A stretch of DNA of 64,000 nt. Origin: DASPSM01 sp963800135 (lineage in GTDB: Bacteria > Planctomycetota > Planctomycetia > Planctomycetales > Planctomycetaceae). The DNA is taken from assembly GCA_963800135.1 (NCBI GenBank), contig CAWCZR010000011.1, forward strand, positions 104,467 through 168,466, in the 5' to 3' direction. The notes below the pieces were generated by a model. The model was not told the DNA's origin, ran no database searches, and saw nothing but the letters and a program-made list of their open reading frames with translations. The first letter of the stretch is position 1. Each line of letters starts with the position of its first letter. The position numbers and the translations under genes were made by a program. Positions 35,688 through 43,708 of the stretch are shown here, piece after piece.

Positions 35688-36437
35688 TCAGGCGATCACA
35701 TCCCGTGCGGCATCAAGCCGGCCATTTTGCTGGCGCGCCAGTGAGCGGCTGTCGCCCCACCACAGGAGGCCGAACGTCGGAATCAGGGCCAGCGCGGCCC
35801 ACTGATAGCCGGTCAAGTCGAGCCACAATCGCGGTTCGGGACGCAGAAACTCGGTGAAAAACCGAAAGGCGAAATAAGCGATCAAGTAGAGCTTGAACAA
35901 CTGGCCGCGAAACAGGCCGCGTCGCAACAACCACAGCAGCACAAGCGCAGCGGACAGATGAAACGCCGCTTCGTAAAGCTGTGTTGGATGTCGGAGAACG
36001 TGGTCGCCAAAGTCGACTCCCCAGGGCAAGCTCGTCGGCGTGCCGTAGCAACAACCGGCGCGGAAGCATCCCAGCCGTCCCACCGCGACGGCAAGCGGGA
36101 CGGGGACCGCGAACGTGTCGCCCGTTTTGACCCGGATTTGAAGGATGGCTTTGGCGAGTTCGACCCCGGCGTAGCCCCCCACGAGCCCGAACATGATCGT
36201 TTTGCCGTCGGAAAACCAGGCAGCTCCCGAGCGCAGGCCCTCCCAATCGCTGAGGACGAACGGCAGCTTCGCCCCGATCATGGCCCCGCAGAACGCGCCG
36301 ATCAGAATTCCCAACCGCTCCGACGGCGCAAGCGCCAAGGGCTGTTGAAATCGCCTGGACAGGAAGAATCCAAGTGCCATCGCGCCGACGATCAGTGCGG
36401 CATACACCGGATCAAAATGGAGGAGGCTCAGATTCAC
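35688..36437 (-). CDS. lgt: Prolipoprotein diacylglyceryl transferase family protein
   Basis: Multi-pass membrane protein. GRLGCFRAGCCYGTPTSLPW is the Lgt signature region (GRxGCFxxGCCYG), and VLRHPTQLYEAAFHLSAALV matches the HPTQLYE motif. About seven hydrophobic segments. It transfers diacylglycerol from phosphatidylglycerol to the lipobox Cys of prelipoproteins, or is a close homologue acting on a related lipid substrate. It is only 18 bp from the radical SAM gene and in the same orientation. Confidence 0.82.
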   Translation of the reverse strand: MNLSLLHFDPVYAALIVGAMALGFFLSRRFQQPLALAPSERLGILIGAFCGAMIGAKLPFVLSDWEGLRSGAAWFSDGKTIMFGLVGGYAGVELAKAILQIRVKTGDTFAVPVPLAVAVGRLGCFRAGCCYGTPTSLPWGVDFGDHVLRHPTQLYEAAFHLSAALVLLWLLRRGLFRGQLFKLYLIAYFAFRFFTEFLRPEPRLWLDLTGYQWAALALIPTFGLLWWGDSRSLARQQNGRLDAARDVIA

Positions 36438-36455
36438 GGGCAGATCGTCCGATCG

Positions 36456-37966
36456 TCATGTGACCTGCTGCGGAGCCAGCGAGGCGTGCTTTAGCGCATG
36501 CTTGAGCACGGGCAGCGGCACGTGGCCATCGCGGTATAAAACGTTATACGCGCAAAATGGAATCACATGTCCGCTCGGCAAGACGTGGTGGATGCAGCAC
36601 TTCATCAGCCGCCGCACATCGAAGTTGTACGCATCCAGAAACGACGTAATCGTGATGCGAAACACGTCGGATTGTGACAGCGATTGAGCGAGTGCCCGGC
36701 CGAAAAAATCTTGGGCCGCGTTGGTGTAGTCAAGCTTCGCTCCGTTTCCCCCCGTCGGCGAAAGTGAAATGACCGGCAGCGCGAGCGGCCCGCTGGGGGT
36801 CGCGCGGCGCGTCGCCGGGCACGCAGGCCCCGCCCGCGCAGCAACCGGCCGAGCCCAAATACTGTTCGATCAAATCGCGGGCCTTGGCCCGGTTGAACGT
36901 AATTCCGTTCGCCAACAGGTCGACATGGTTTCTGGCGTCGATAAATCGCGTCAGCGGGATCACGTCGTTGCCAGTCCGGTACGCGTACGCCAGGCTGTGG
37001 CAATTCGGGTGCGCAGGGGAGTGGCAAAAAGTCAGATTCCTGAAAAAGCCCCGACGTTTGGGCCGCGATCTTCTTGATGACGTCGGGGAACGTCACGCGC
37101 CGCTCCAATTCCTCCGGCAGCACGAAGCGGCCCGAGTACGTTGCCGGCTGCAGGCTGAGCCCGGTGATCCAGGGCCGCGCGAGGCAAAAGCGGACCACGT
37201 CGCCCAATTCGTCGTCGTTCACACCGCCTTGCAGCGTCATCACAGGGATCGTCGCAATGCCGTGCTCGCCGAGGAGCTCGATCGCGCGGAGCTTTGTTTC
37301 GAGCAGAGACTCGCCGCGCAAGTTCAGCGACGTCGATTCGCGAAACCCGTCGAACTGGAGATAAGCTTGAATGCGATGCTTGTAACGGGCCAGCTGGTGG
37401 ATGAATTTGGAATCGCGGGCGATCCGCAGGCCGTTCGTGTTGATCATCACAATGTCGATCGGCCGACTGCAGGCATACTCGAGAATCTGATCGAATTGCG
37501 GATGGATCGTCGGTTCGCCGCCGGAGAGCTGTAGGACCTCGGGTCGGCCCTCGACCTCGACAAGCCGATCGATCGCTTGCTGGACCTCCTCCAGCGGCAG
37601 GTGTTTTCCGCCCGGGCCGCTCGCCGCGTAGCACATCGGGCACTCGAGATTGCACGAAGTCGTGACTTCCACGAGGCCGATGCACGTGTGCTGTTCGTGC
37701 TCCGTGCACAATCCGCAATCGAACGGGCAGCCGCGATCCGGCTCGACTCCGAAGCGGGCGGGGATCTTCCCCGGGACGTTGAACTCCATCTGGTCGAACT
37801 GGCTGACATCGGAGCAGACGAAGTCTTCGCGCACTCCGTGCGTGGGGCAGTGTTTGCGGAAATAGACGCGGCCGTCTCGCGCGATGATTTTGGCCGGCGT
37901 CAGGCCCAGACATTCGGGGCAGAGGCTCTGTGTCATTCCGAGGAAAGTGTGGTCACGAAGTTGCAT
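36456..37966 (-). CDS. Tes-like radical SAM protein (frame broken near 37034 and 36750)
   Basis: The N-terminus has zinc-site-like Cys groups (LCPECL, KHCPTHG, CPFDCGLC, HEQHTC). The radical SAM cluster motif CNLECPMC (CxxxCxxC) is followed by LQLSGGEPTIHP. The C-terminal region includes FLDAYNFDVRRLMKCCIHHV and PSGHVIPFCAYNVLYR. This order matches the archaeal tetraether synthase/MJ0619-like group and its bacterial relatives. Breaks are repaired by a CG in TGCGCACCC (giving CAHPNCHSLAY) and by one base in a run of six G. About 503 aa. A lipid-modifying role, perhaps making membrane-spanning lipids, is inferred from family resemblance and the neighbouring lgt. Confidence 0.78.
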
Positions 37967-38010
37967 GCGTCACACGTGAGTTGAAGGGTGCGTAATGAGA
38001 TTTGCGCGGA

Positions 38011-38567
38011 TTAATGCCGGTAGACAATGCTCAAGAGCGCGAACGAACAAAACAGGAACAAAGCGCAAAAGATCGCTAAGAGGAGCAGGCAGAGAATCGC
38101 GAACGTTCTTGCGAGAACCGAAAGAACGCCATCGAGGAATTCCCCGACTCTTCCCAGGCTGTCGGAGTGCCTCTGCCGGTCGAACGATACGTACATTGCC
38201 GTGACCGCGGGAGCCACAACCAGCACGTAGAGCACGGCCAACCCCGGCGCCCGCCTCCACAGTCCGATTCCAACAATTCCCAGGGCTGCGTTCAGCCCAA
38301 TCAGCATGGCGATCCTCGTCGGCACGTCTTCGCTGAGGCTTTCGGACCTGGGCTTTTGTGGTTTGGGCGTCGGCGCGCGCGTCGCTACGAAGACCTTCTC
38401 TCGGCCGAGGTCGCGGGAGGTCTGCTCGAAGTGGTGGTGGGAGTGATCGTCGACGGCGGCGCGTGCGGGAGCGGCGCGTGGCACATCCAACAACGGACCG
38501 CTGCCGACCCGCTCCGCGCGCCGCATTCGGGGCATTTCGGAAAGACCCAATCGCCGGCTGCACTCAT
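38011..38567 (-). CDS. Zinc-ribbon membrane protein, paralogue 1 (frame broken near 38420)
   Basis: Starts MSAAGDWVFPKCPECGARSG with a second pair RCWMC, a zinc ribbon. A Ser/Thr/Pro linker follows, then in the next frame VPTRIAMLIGLNAALGIVGI, GLAVLYVLVVAPAVTAMYV and LARTFAILCLLLLAIFCALF membrane helices. The layout is the same as the neighbouring 173-aa paralogue (KCAECGAQCGPTAERCWMC). One or four bases are missing in the linker. Function unknown; zinc-ribbon plus helices suggests a membrane-anchored sensor or assembly factor. Confidence 0.65.
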
Positions 38568-38616
38568 AAATGGCCGTCGGAACTCTCCACATTGAGGGCT
38601 CGGTGTTCGTCAACCT

Positions 38617-39138
38617 TTAGAACTTGATCGCGTTGCTCGCCAGCAGCAAGAAACAAAACACGCCAACGGCGATCACGACTCCAAAAACGACCAGAAACAA
38701 CACCCCGACCGTATTGAGGAACTTGGCGAACAGGAGCAGGAGAGTTTCCCCAAGTGAGGCGCCTTGGGTCCATTGATCTGGTTTCTTGCGAGCCAGTGAG
38801 ATCGACATCGCGATCAGGGCCGGGATGACGACGACCAAATACAGGATGGCCAGGCCGGCTCCCTTCAGCGAAAGTCCGACTCCAATTACGGCCAAGGCGA
38901 CGATCAACAGGAGCATCGCCGTCCCTCTTGTTGAGTCGCCGGTCCGCGCAGCTTCGAGATCCCGCGGACTCTGGACCATTCGATCGGAAGGCGCAGCTGT
39001 CACTTCGCGAGACACGCCGGGCGGGTTTTTGCCCCGCGATAGCGGTGCATCGCACATCCAGCAGCGCTCAGCGGTCGGACCGCATTGCGCTCCACATTCC
39101 GCACACTTCTGGAAGACTCGTTCGTACGAAACGCTCAT
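38617..39138 (-). CDS. Zinc-ribbon membrane protein, paralogue 2
   Basis: 173 aa, intact. MSVSYERVFQKCAECGAQCG and ERCWMC give a four-Cys ribbon. Helices TAMLLLIVALAVIGVGLSLK, AILYLVVVIPALIAMSISLA and VGVLFLVVFGVVIAVGVFCF follow. It overlaps the stop of the upstream membrane gene (ATGA) and is 49 bp from paralogue 1, so the three form an operon. Confidence 0.7.
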   Translation of the reverse strand: MSVSYERVFQKCAECGAQCGPTAERCWMCDAPLSRGKNPPGVSREVTAAPSDRMVQSPRDLEAARTGDSTRGTAMLLLIVALAVIGVGLSLKGAGLAILYLVVVIPALIAMSISLARKKPDQWTQGASLGETLLLLFAKFLNTVGVLFLVVFGVVIAVGVFCFLLLASNAIKF

Positions 39139-39809
39139 GCCGAAGCGCCTGGTGCTTGCTCGCCAGCTCCGGGAGAATTCTCCGACGAGTCGCGTCGATC
39201 TTCAACGCGGTCGGCGAATTCAAACGCCAATCGTCGCACGCGTCGAACGACCGCGCCCAGCGTCACTCCGGCGATCAAAATTGCCGCCAGGAAAATCATC
39301 TCGCTGTGCCGGGGCGCCGTTTTGTCGCGCGTGGCAAAGTGGTCCGCATAAATCACCAGGGCCAGGTAACCGGCCAGGCACTCGATGGTCGCCAGCCAGA
39401 CGAGCCGCAGGCTGAAGCGCAAGGCGGCGACCGCCAGGATCAGAAAGTATCCGACGACCAGGGGACTCCGCGGGCCGTCGCACACGCCAATCATCAGGGT
39501 CAAGAGCCAGACATCCACGGACGTCGTGATGAACTTCATCGCGCTGGGAAAGACGTGCCGCGCGAGGGCCAATTGCACGGCGAGCGCCGTCAGGATCCAG
39601 GCCACAGCGAGGGCCGTCACCATCTCGTCGAAACGCGGGCTCGCCCCCTCGATCCCGGGCAGCCCGAACCAGCGGTGATAATTCACCAGATGAATCAGGT
39701 AGAAGGTGGCGATTCCGCCGATTCGCAGCAAATTGGCGCGCAGCTCCCCGTCGTATTGCTGCCACCGACTGACGATGAACCATTGCCGGTCGACGATCGC
39801 GTCGTGCAT
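39135..39809 (-). CDS. Six-helix membrane protein
   Basis: 224 aa. After a short cytoplasmic start (MHDAIVDRQWFIVSRWQQYD), hydrophobic segments include LLRIGGIATFYLIHLVNYHR, MVTALAVAWILTALAVQLAL, DVWLLTLMIGVCDGPRSPLV, VGYFLILAVAALRFSLRLVW and MIFLAAILIAGVTLGAVVRR. This resembles the membrane input region of some adenylate cyclases and histidine kinases, but no output domain follows. Its C-terminal tail overlaps the next gene start. Confidence 0.65.
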   Translation of the reverse strand: MHDAIVDRQWFIVSRWQQYDGELRANLLRIGGIATFYLIHLVNYHRWFGLPGIEGASPRFDEMVTALAVAWILTALAVQLALARHVFPSAMKFITTSVDVWLLTLMIGVCDGPRSPLVVGYFLILAVAALRFSLRLVWLATIECLAGYLALVIYADHFATRDKTAPRHSEMIFLAAILIAGVTLGAVVRRVRRLAFEFADRVEDRRDSSENSPGAGEQAPGASA

Positions 39810-39922
39810 CCGACTTTCCCCGCCGGAACCCAGAACGGAGCTGGTGTGCTCCGATCATGGCGTGGCGGCGGGCCGAGTACAACGCAAATCTATCGAAAAC
39901 CAGGCGCGCAGGCCGCCGCAGT

Positions 39923-40891
39923 TCAGCGGGCGAGCAGCGGCGCGATGCGTTCGCCAAAGACGGCCGAGTCGGGCTTTGCGAAGAGCGCGTCGTATTCCTC
40001 GCTATTGAGGGGGCCCGGCAGACGGCTGAGCTGCAGGTCCTTTTGCCAGCGGGTCGCACGCACGTCGATGGTGTGCGGCACGAAGCCGAACTCATCGAGG
40101 ATCGCGTGTAATTCCTCACGCGAGTGGCCCGCTCGTCTGAGCTTCGCGTCGGCAATCTCCGTCACCACGATCACGTTGGGCCGCGCCAAGAGCGACTGGA
40201 TGCCGCGCAGCACCTGCACCTCGTATCCTTCGACGTCGATCTTGATCAGCGTCGGCCTCTGGGAGTCGAACGCGGCAACGTAGCGATCGGCCGGCTCCGT
40301 GCGGACTTCGACGCGCGTCCCTTCGGCCCTTTCTGGAACAAAAGTTCCCAACAGCATCTCGTCGGACGGCACGAACAGCCATTGCACGGATTCGCAATCG
40401 GCGACGGTGCGCGGCACCAGCTCGAAGTTGGTGACGCCGTTTATCTCAAAATGGTCTCTGAGCCGCGCGTAGGCCGTCGGATTGGGCTCGAAGGCCACGC
40501 CTCTGCCTGCAGCGCCGATGCGGCTGCGGGCCAAAAGCGACGTCAAGCCGACGTTGGCCCCGACGTCGACATACTGATCGCCGGGTTGGAGCAGCGTCTC
40601 GAGCACGCGGCAGATGTCGGACCAGTTCTGCAAATTGAGCCGCATCAGCAAGCGATGCGTGCCGCGAACCGGCGGCTGCAAGCCGCGGGGCCAACTGCGA
40701 TCGACAGCGTCGTCGGCCGAAAAACCGCCGCCGCCGATCCGCCGATACAGTCTCTGCCAAATGACATCGGCCCGGCGAATGTCGGTCGGCAACCGCCGCA
40801 TCAGTCCGCCCAACAGCTTGAGCGGAAGGGGCAGTTGCGCTGGCGCGGGTCCGGACTGCGAACCGTTCGATCCCGTGATCATCGTTGGCAT
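39923..40891 (-). CDS. FkbM family methyltransferase
   Basis: SAM-dependent methyltransferase. GDQYVDVGANVGLTSLLARS is motif I binding SAM, GVAFEPNPTAYARLRDHFE is motif II, and the FkbM hallmark TLIKIDVEGYEVQVLRGIQS follows. The start at 40891 (MPTMITGSNG) is chosen because the longer N-terminus to 40963 is Arg/Cys-rich and unlike the family. It usually O-methylates glycans or small metabolites. Confidence 0.82.
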   Translation of the reverse strand: MPTMITGSNGSQSGPAPAQLPLPLKLLGGLMRRLPTDIRRADVIWQRLYRRIGGGGFSADDAVDRSWPRGLQPPVRGTHRLLMRLNLQNWSDICRVLETLLQPGDQYVDVGANVGLTSLLARSRIGAAGRGVAFEPNPTAYARLRDHFEINGVTNFELVPRTVADCESVQWLFVPSDEMLLGTFVPERAEGTRVEVRTEPADRYVAAFDSQRPTLIKIDVEGYEVQVLRGIQSLLARPNVIVVTEIADAKLRRAGHSREELHAILDEFGFVPHTIDVRATRWQKDLQLSRLPGPLNSEEYDALFAKPDSAVFGERIAPLLAR

Positions 40892-41125
40892 CTCTGAGTG
40901 CGCCCGTCTGGTTGTTCTGGCGCACCACGCCCGCGATTGGCCGCCACCTGGGCACCATAGCAACCGCTATTCGAGAAGCCAAGAAACGGCGGCCACAACC
41001 AGCCGGCCGATCCGAGCGAACCACCCGGGGACCGCCCGTCTCAGTCTAGGAAGACGAGTGACCTAGAGCCGTAGACGCTCATTCCCGCGACCGATAGCAT
41101 CAGCCGGAAGATGCGCGATCACGCT

Positions 41126-41211
41126 GGCCGAGTGGCGGAATCGGCAGACGCACAGGACTTAAAATCCTGTGTCCCGATAGGGACGTGCGGGTTCGAACCC
41201 CGCCTCGGCCA
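41126..41211 (+). tRNA. tRNA-Leu (anticodon TAA)
   Basis: 86-nt class II tRNA. Acceptor GGCCGAG pairs with CTCGGCC, discriminator A, D-arm TGGCGGAATCGGCAGACGCA, anticodon stem ACAGGACTTAAAATCCTGT with loop TAA, a variable arm GTCCCGATAGGGAC, and T-arm GCGGGTTCGAACCCCGC. CCA is not encoded: the A is followed by ATC. Confidence 0.95.
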
Positions 41212-41286
41212 ATCGTCAGATTTGAGGTGATCCAACGGCTTGAGGCCAACGTCGACAGGATCGAGTCAGAAGTCAGAGGCGAAGCC

Positions 41287-41901
41287 GTGGAAATCATCGA
41301 CATCAGCCTGCCGCTCGATACGAAGTTGGCGGCCTGGCCGGGCGACACGGAGTTCGACTACGAATTGACCTGGAAGCGCTCAGCCGGCGCGACGGTGAAT
41401 GTCGGGGCCCTTCGCATGAGCACGCACTTCGGCACTCACGTCGATGCGCCGTTTCATTTCTTGGACGCGGGCACAAAGCTCGATGAATTGCCGCTCGCGA
41501 CCTTCGTTGGCAAAGCGATCGTCGTGCAGGTGCGACGAACTCAAACCATTTCGCGACGCGACTTATCGCGAGATTTCGGCGGTGCGACCCGTTTGCTGAT
41601 CCGGACGGATGCGTGGAGCGACCCTCGGGTGTTTCCAGAAAAAGTCCCGGTGCTCGACCTCGACGTGCCCGATTGGTTGGGATCGCAGGGCATCGTTTTG
41701 TTGGGTGTCGATCTTCCGTCAGTCGATGCGCTGGAGAGCAAAGATCTCCCGATTCATCACGGGCTCGCGAGAAATCAGGTTACCATATTGGAATCGCTGA
41801 ATCTAAAAGACGTCGAAGAGGGAGTCTACGAACTCGTCGCCGCCCCGTTGAAAGTCGTCGGAGGAGATGCGGGCCCTGCGCGAGCTCTTCTCATTCGATG
41901 A
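41287..41901 (+). CDS. Cyclase family protein (kynurenine formamidase-like)
   Basis: The GTG start at 41287 gives MEIIDISLPLDTKLAAWPGD, the usual opening of cyclase/KynB proteins. The metal site HFGTHVDAPFHFL (HxGTHxDxPxHF) is present at about residues 57-69. RLLIRTDAW and GVDLPSVDALESKDLPIHHG follow, with C-terminal residues EEGVYELVAAPLKVVGGDAG. It may hydrolyse N-formylkynurenine or another amide or ester. 204 aa, normal length. It starts about 75 bp after the tRNA. Confidence 0.85.
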   Translation: MEIIDISLPLDTKLAAWPGDTEFDYELTWKRSAGATVNVGALRMSTHFGTHVDAPFHFLDAGTKLDELPLATFVGKAIVVQVRRTQTISRRDLSRDFGGATRLLIRTDAWSDPRVFPEKVPVLDLDVPDWLGSQGIVLLGVDLPSVDALESKDLPIHHGLARNQVTILESLNLKDVEEGVYELVAAPLKVVGGDAGPARALLIR

Positions 41902-42103
41902 CAATTGTCCTTTCCAGGTCGGCAGCTCCTGCGCGCCCGTCTCGCGAAGGAGGAACGGACGTTCTGCGTAGCGCTCGCGCGTCAGCAACTCGCGAGTTCT
42001 GTCTTCACCGTACGGCCAGCGTGCCGTGTTCTTGGTCATCGCAGCGGCGGTGCGCGCCGGGCCTTCGTTGATTCAGCTGACCTTTCACAACAGGAGGATT
42101 CCA

Positions 42104-42357
42104 ATGGGAATTCTTGCGTGGCTTGGTTTAGGTCTCGTCGCCGGGTTCGTCGCCAGCCTGCTCTCAACAAAAAAGGCGAGGGGATGTTTATGGACATCGT
42201 CTTGGGAATTGTGGGCGCGGTGGTCGGCGGCTTCATCGCGCATTTCGCCGGTTTCTCGGGCATCACCGGGTTCGACATCTACAGCATGTTGATCGCTGTT
42301 GGTGGTGCAATCGTCGTCCTGCTGGTGTACCACGCGCTTGCTCGTCGCACTGCCTGA
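42104..42357 (+). CDS. GlsB/YeaQ/YmgE family stress-response membrane protein (frame broken near 42178)
   Basis: AGGAGG precedes the ATG. GILAWLGLGLVAGFVASLLS is the first helix. In the next frame GEGMFMDIVLGIVGAVVGGF and a third helix (YSMLIAVGGAIVVLLVYHAL) follow. Adding one A to the run of six A (STKKGEGM) joins them, giving about 84 aa, standard for this transglycosylase-associated family. The function in stress response is known only by correlation. Confidence 0.8.
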
Positions 42358-42415
42358 GTGTCGGTCGCCTTCAAACACCATTTCTTACGGAAGAGATCAA
42401 GAGGAGAAGTGAGCC

Positions 42416-42978
42416 ATGGGACTTTTGCAACAAATCACCGATTCGATCGGCGGCGAAAATCTAAAACGGCTGTCGGCCGGCGACGTCAATTTCGAGGATC
42501 CCAACTCGCCGGATTTACAGCACCTGCAGGAGATGCTGAAAAACATTGAGCCCGACAAGTTGCAGCAATTGCTCGCCAAGGCGACGCAGAAGATTGATCC
42601 GCAAGAGTACTCAGATCATGTCACTCCGGCGCAGGCGGCACCAATCCGCTGGGGAGCCTGTCGACCGCGGGCCTAGGCAGTATTGCGGCAATGTTGGTGA
42701 ACTGCCTGAAGAAATCTGCCGCCGGCGGTGGGGCGAGCGAGTCTCCGCTGGCAGAAGTGCCCGGTCTGCGGACGACTGACCCCAGCGAGATGGATGCGAA
42801 CGATGTCGCGACGGTTGCGCGCTACGCGCACGCCAATCGTCCGGAGGCCTTTGCCCAGGCCACGGGTCAGATTGCGCAAAAGCAACCGGCTTTGCTACAT
42901 AGCTTCCTCGGCAAAGCGGCCCTCGCTGTCGGTGCGGCGGCGTTGGCCTCGCATTTCATCAAAATGGACCGCCGCTGA
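42416..42978 (+). CDS. Hypothetical protein, possibly DUF937/YidB-like (frame broken near 42622)
   Basis: The N-terminal MGLLQQITDSIGGENLKRLS and helical KLQQLLAKATQKIDPQEYSD are followed, after one G restored in CTCCGGCGCAG, by GGTNPLGSLSTAGLGSIAAM and a C-terminal DVATVARYAHANRPEAFAQA with a helix (KAALAVGAAALASHFI). The Gly-rich middle and terminal helix resemble small DUF937-type proteins, but the assignment is tentative. About 188 aa. It lies 58 bp after the GlsB-type gene and may be co-expressed. Confidence 0.6.
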
Positions 42979-43160
42979 TCGCCAGATTGTTGAATTCGCC
43001 TCGGCCTTGGTCACACGTTCGACGATTCGTCGACGCCGAGCCAAGGCCGAATTTCGTCTTGGCCAGCATCGTCGACGGCGGTCGATTAAAAACTCGACGT
43101 GGCCAACGCCGTCGTCTCGTCGGCCGTCCTCAGGCACTGTGGCGTATAGATCAGTGGCGT

Positions 43161-43358
43161 TTAGATCGGTCTGACGTTCTCCGCCCGTGGTCCTTTGGGC
43201 CCCTTGCCCTCGGTATAGGACACTTTTTGCCCTTCCCGAAGTGCTTCGTAGCCTGAGCCCTCAACGTTCGACGAGTGAAAGAACATGTCCTTGCCCGACT
43301 CGGTCGTGATAAACCCGAAACCCTTGTCCGTCTTTTTCTTAATCGTACCCTGAGGCAT
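43161..43358 (-). CDS. Cold-shock domain protein
   Basis: 65 aa. GTIKKKTDKGFGFITTESG (RNP1-like KGFGFI) and KDMFFHSSNVEGSGYEALRE (RNP2-like MFFH) are the CSD nucleic-acid binding motifs; EGKGPKGPRAENVR is the final strand. It starts MPQGTIKK, three codons inside the longer frame at 43367. It acts as an RNA chaperone in the cytoplasm. Confidence 0.93.
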   Translation of the reverse strand: MPQGTIKKKTDKGFGFITTESGKDMFFHSSNVEGSGYEALREGQKVSYTEGKGPKGPRAENVRPI

Positions 43359-43367
43359 GTGATCCAT

Positions 43368-43708
43368 TTTCTAAAAAGTGTTGCACCCTTGCCCGAAATG
43401 CGGGCTTCTCAGTCGGACGCCCATTCTATGCGACGGCGTGGCTTGATCCAATCGACCCGGGCCGCGTCATGACTTTCCAGTGATCTGCCCCCTCGAAACT
43501 GGCGGTCTAATCATGTCCAAACGCATTCGCGAGGACAGCCGGATTCTCCCCAGGACGGGCGCATCGGAGCAGACCGGCCGGGCAGTTGGTGGCGTCAATG
43601 GCCGCGAAAAAATCGATCCGCTGACCCAATCGCCGCGAGAATCGTGGATTGGAGGGCGATCAGGGCTAGAATGGGCGATGCACCTTAGATCGCGGAGAAC
43701 GTTGGAGA
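43368..43708. other. Intergenic region between csp and the kinase fusion
   Basis: 341 bp holding the divergent promoter regions. No supportable coding frame; a short frame from 43480 lacks any recognisable feature. GGAGA at 43704-43708 is the kinase ribosome binding site. Confidence 0.5.
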
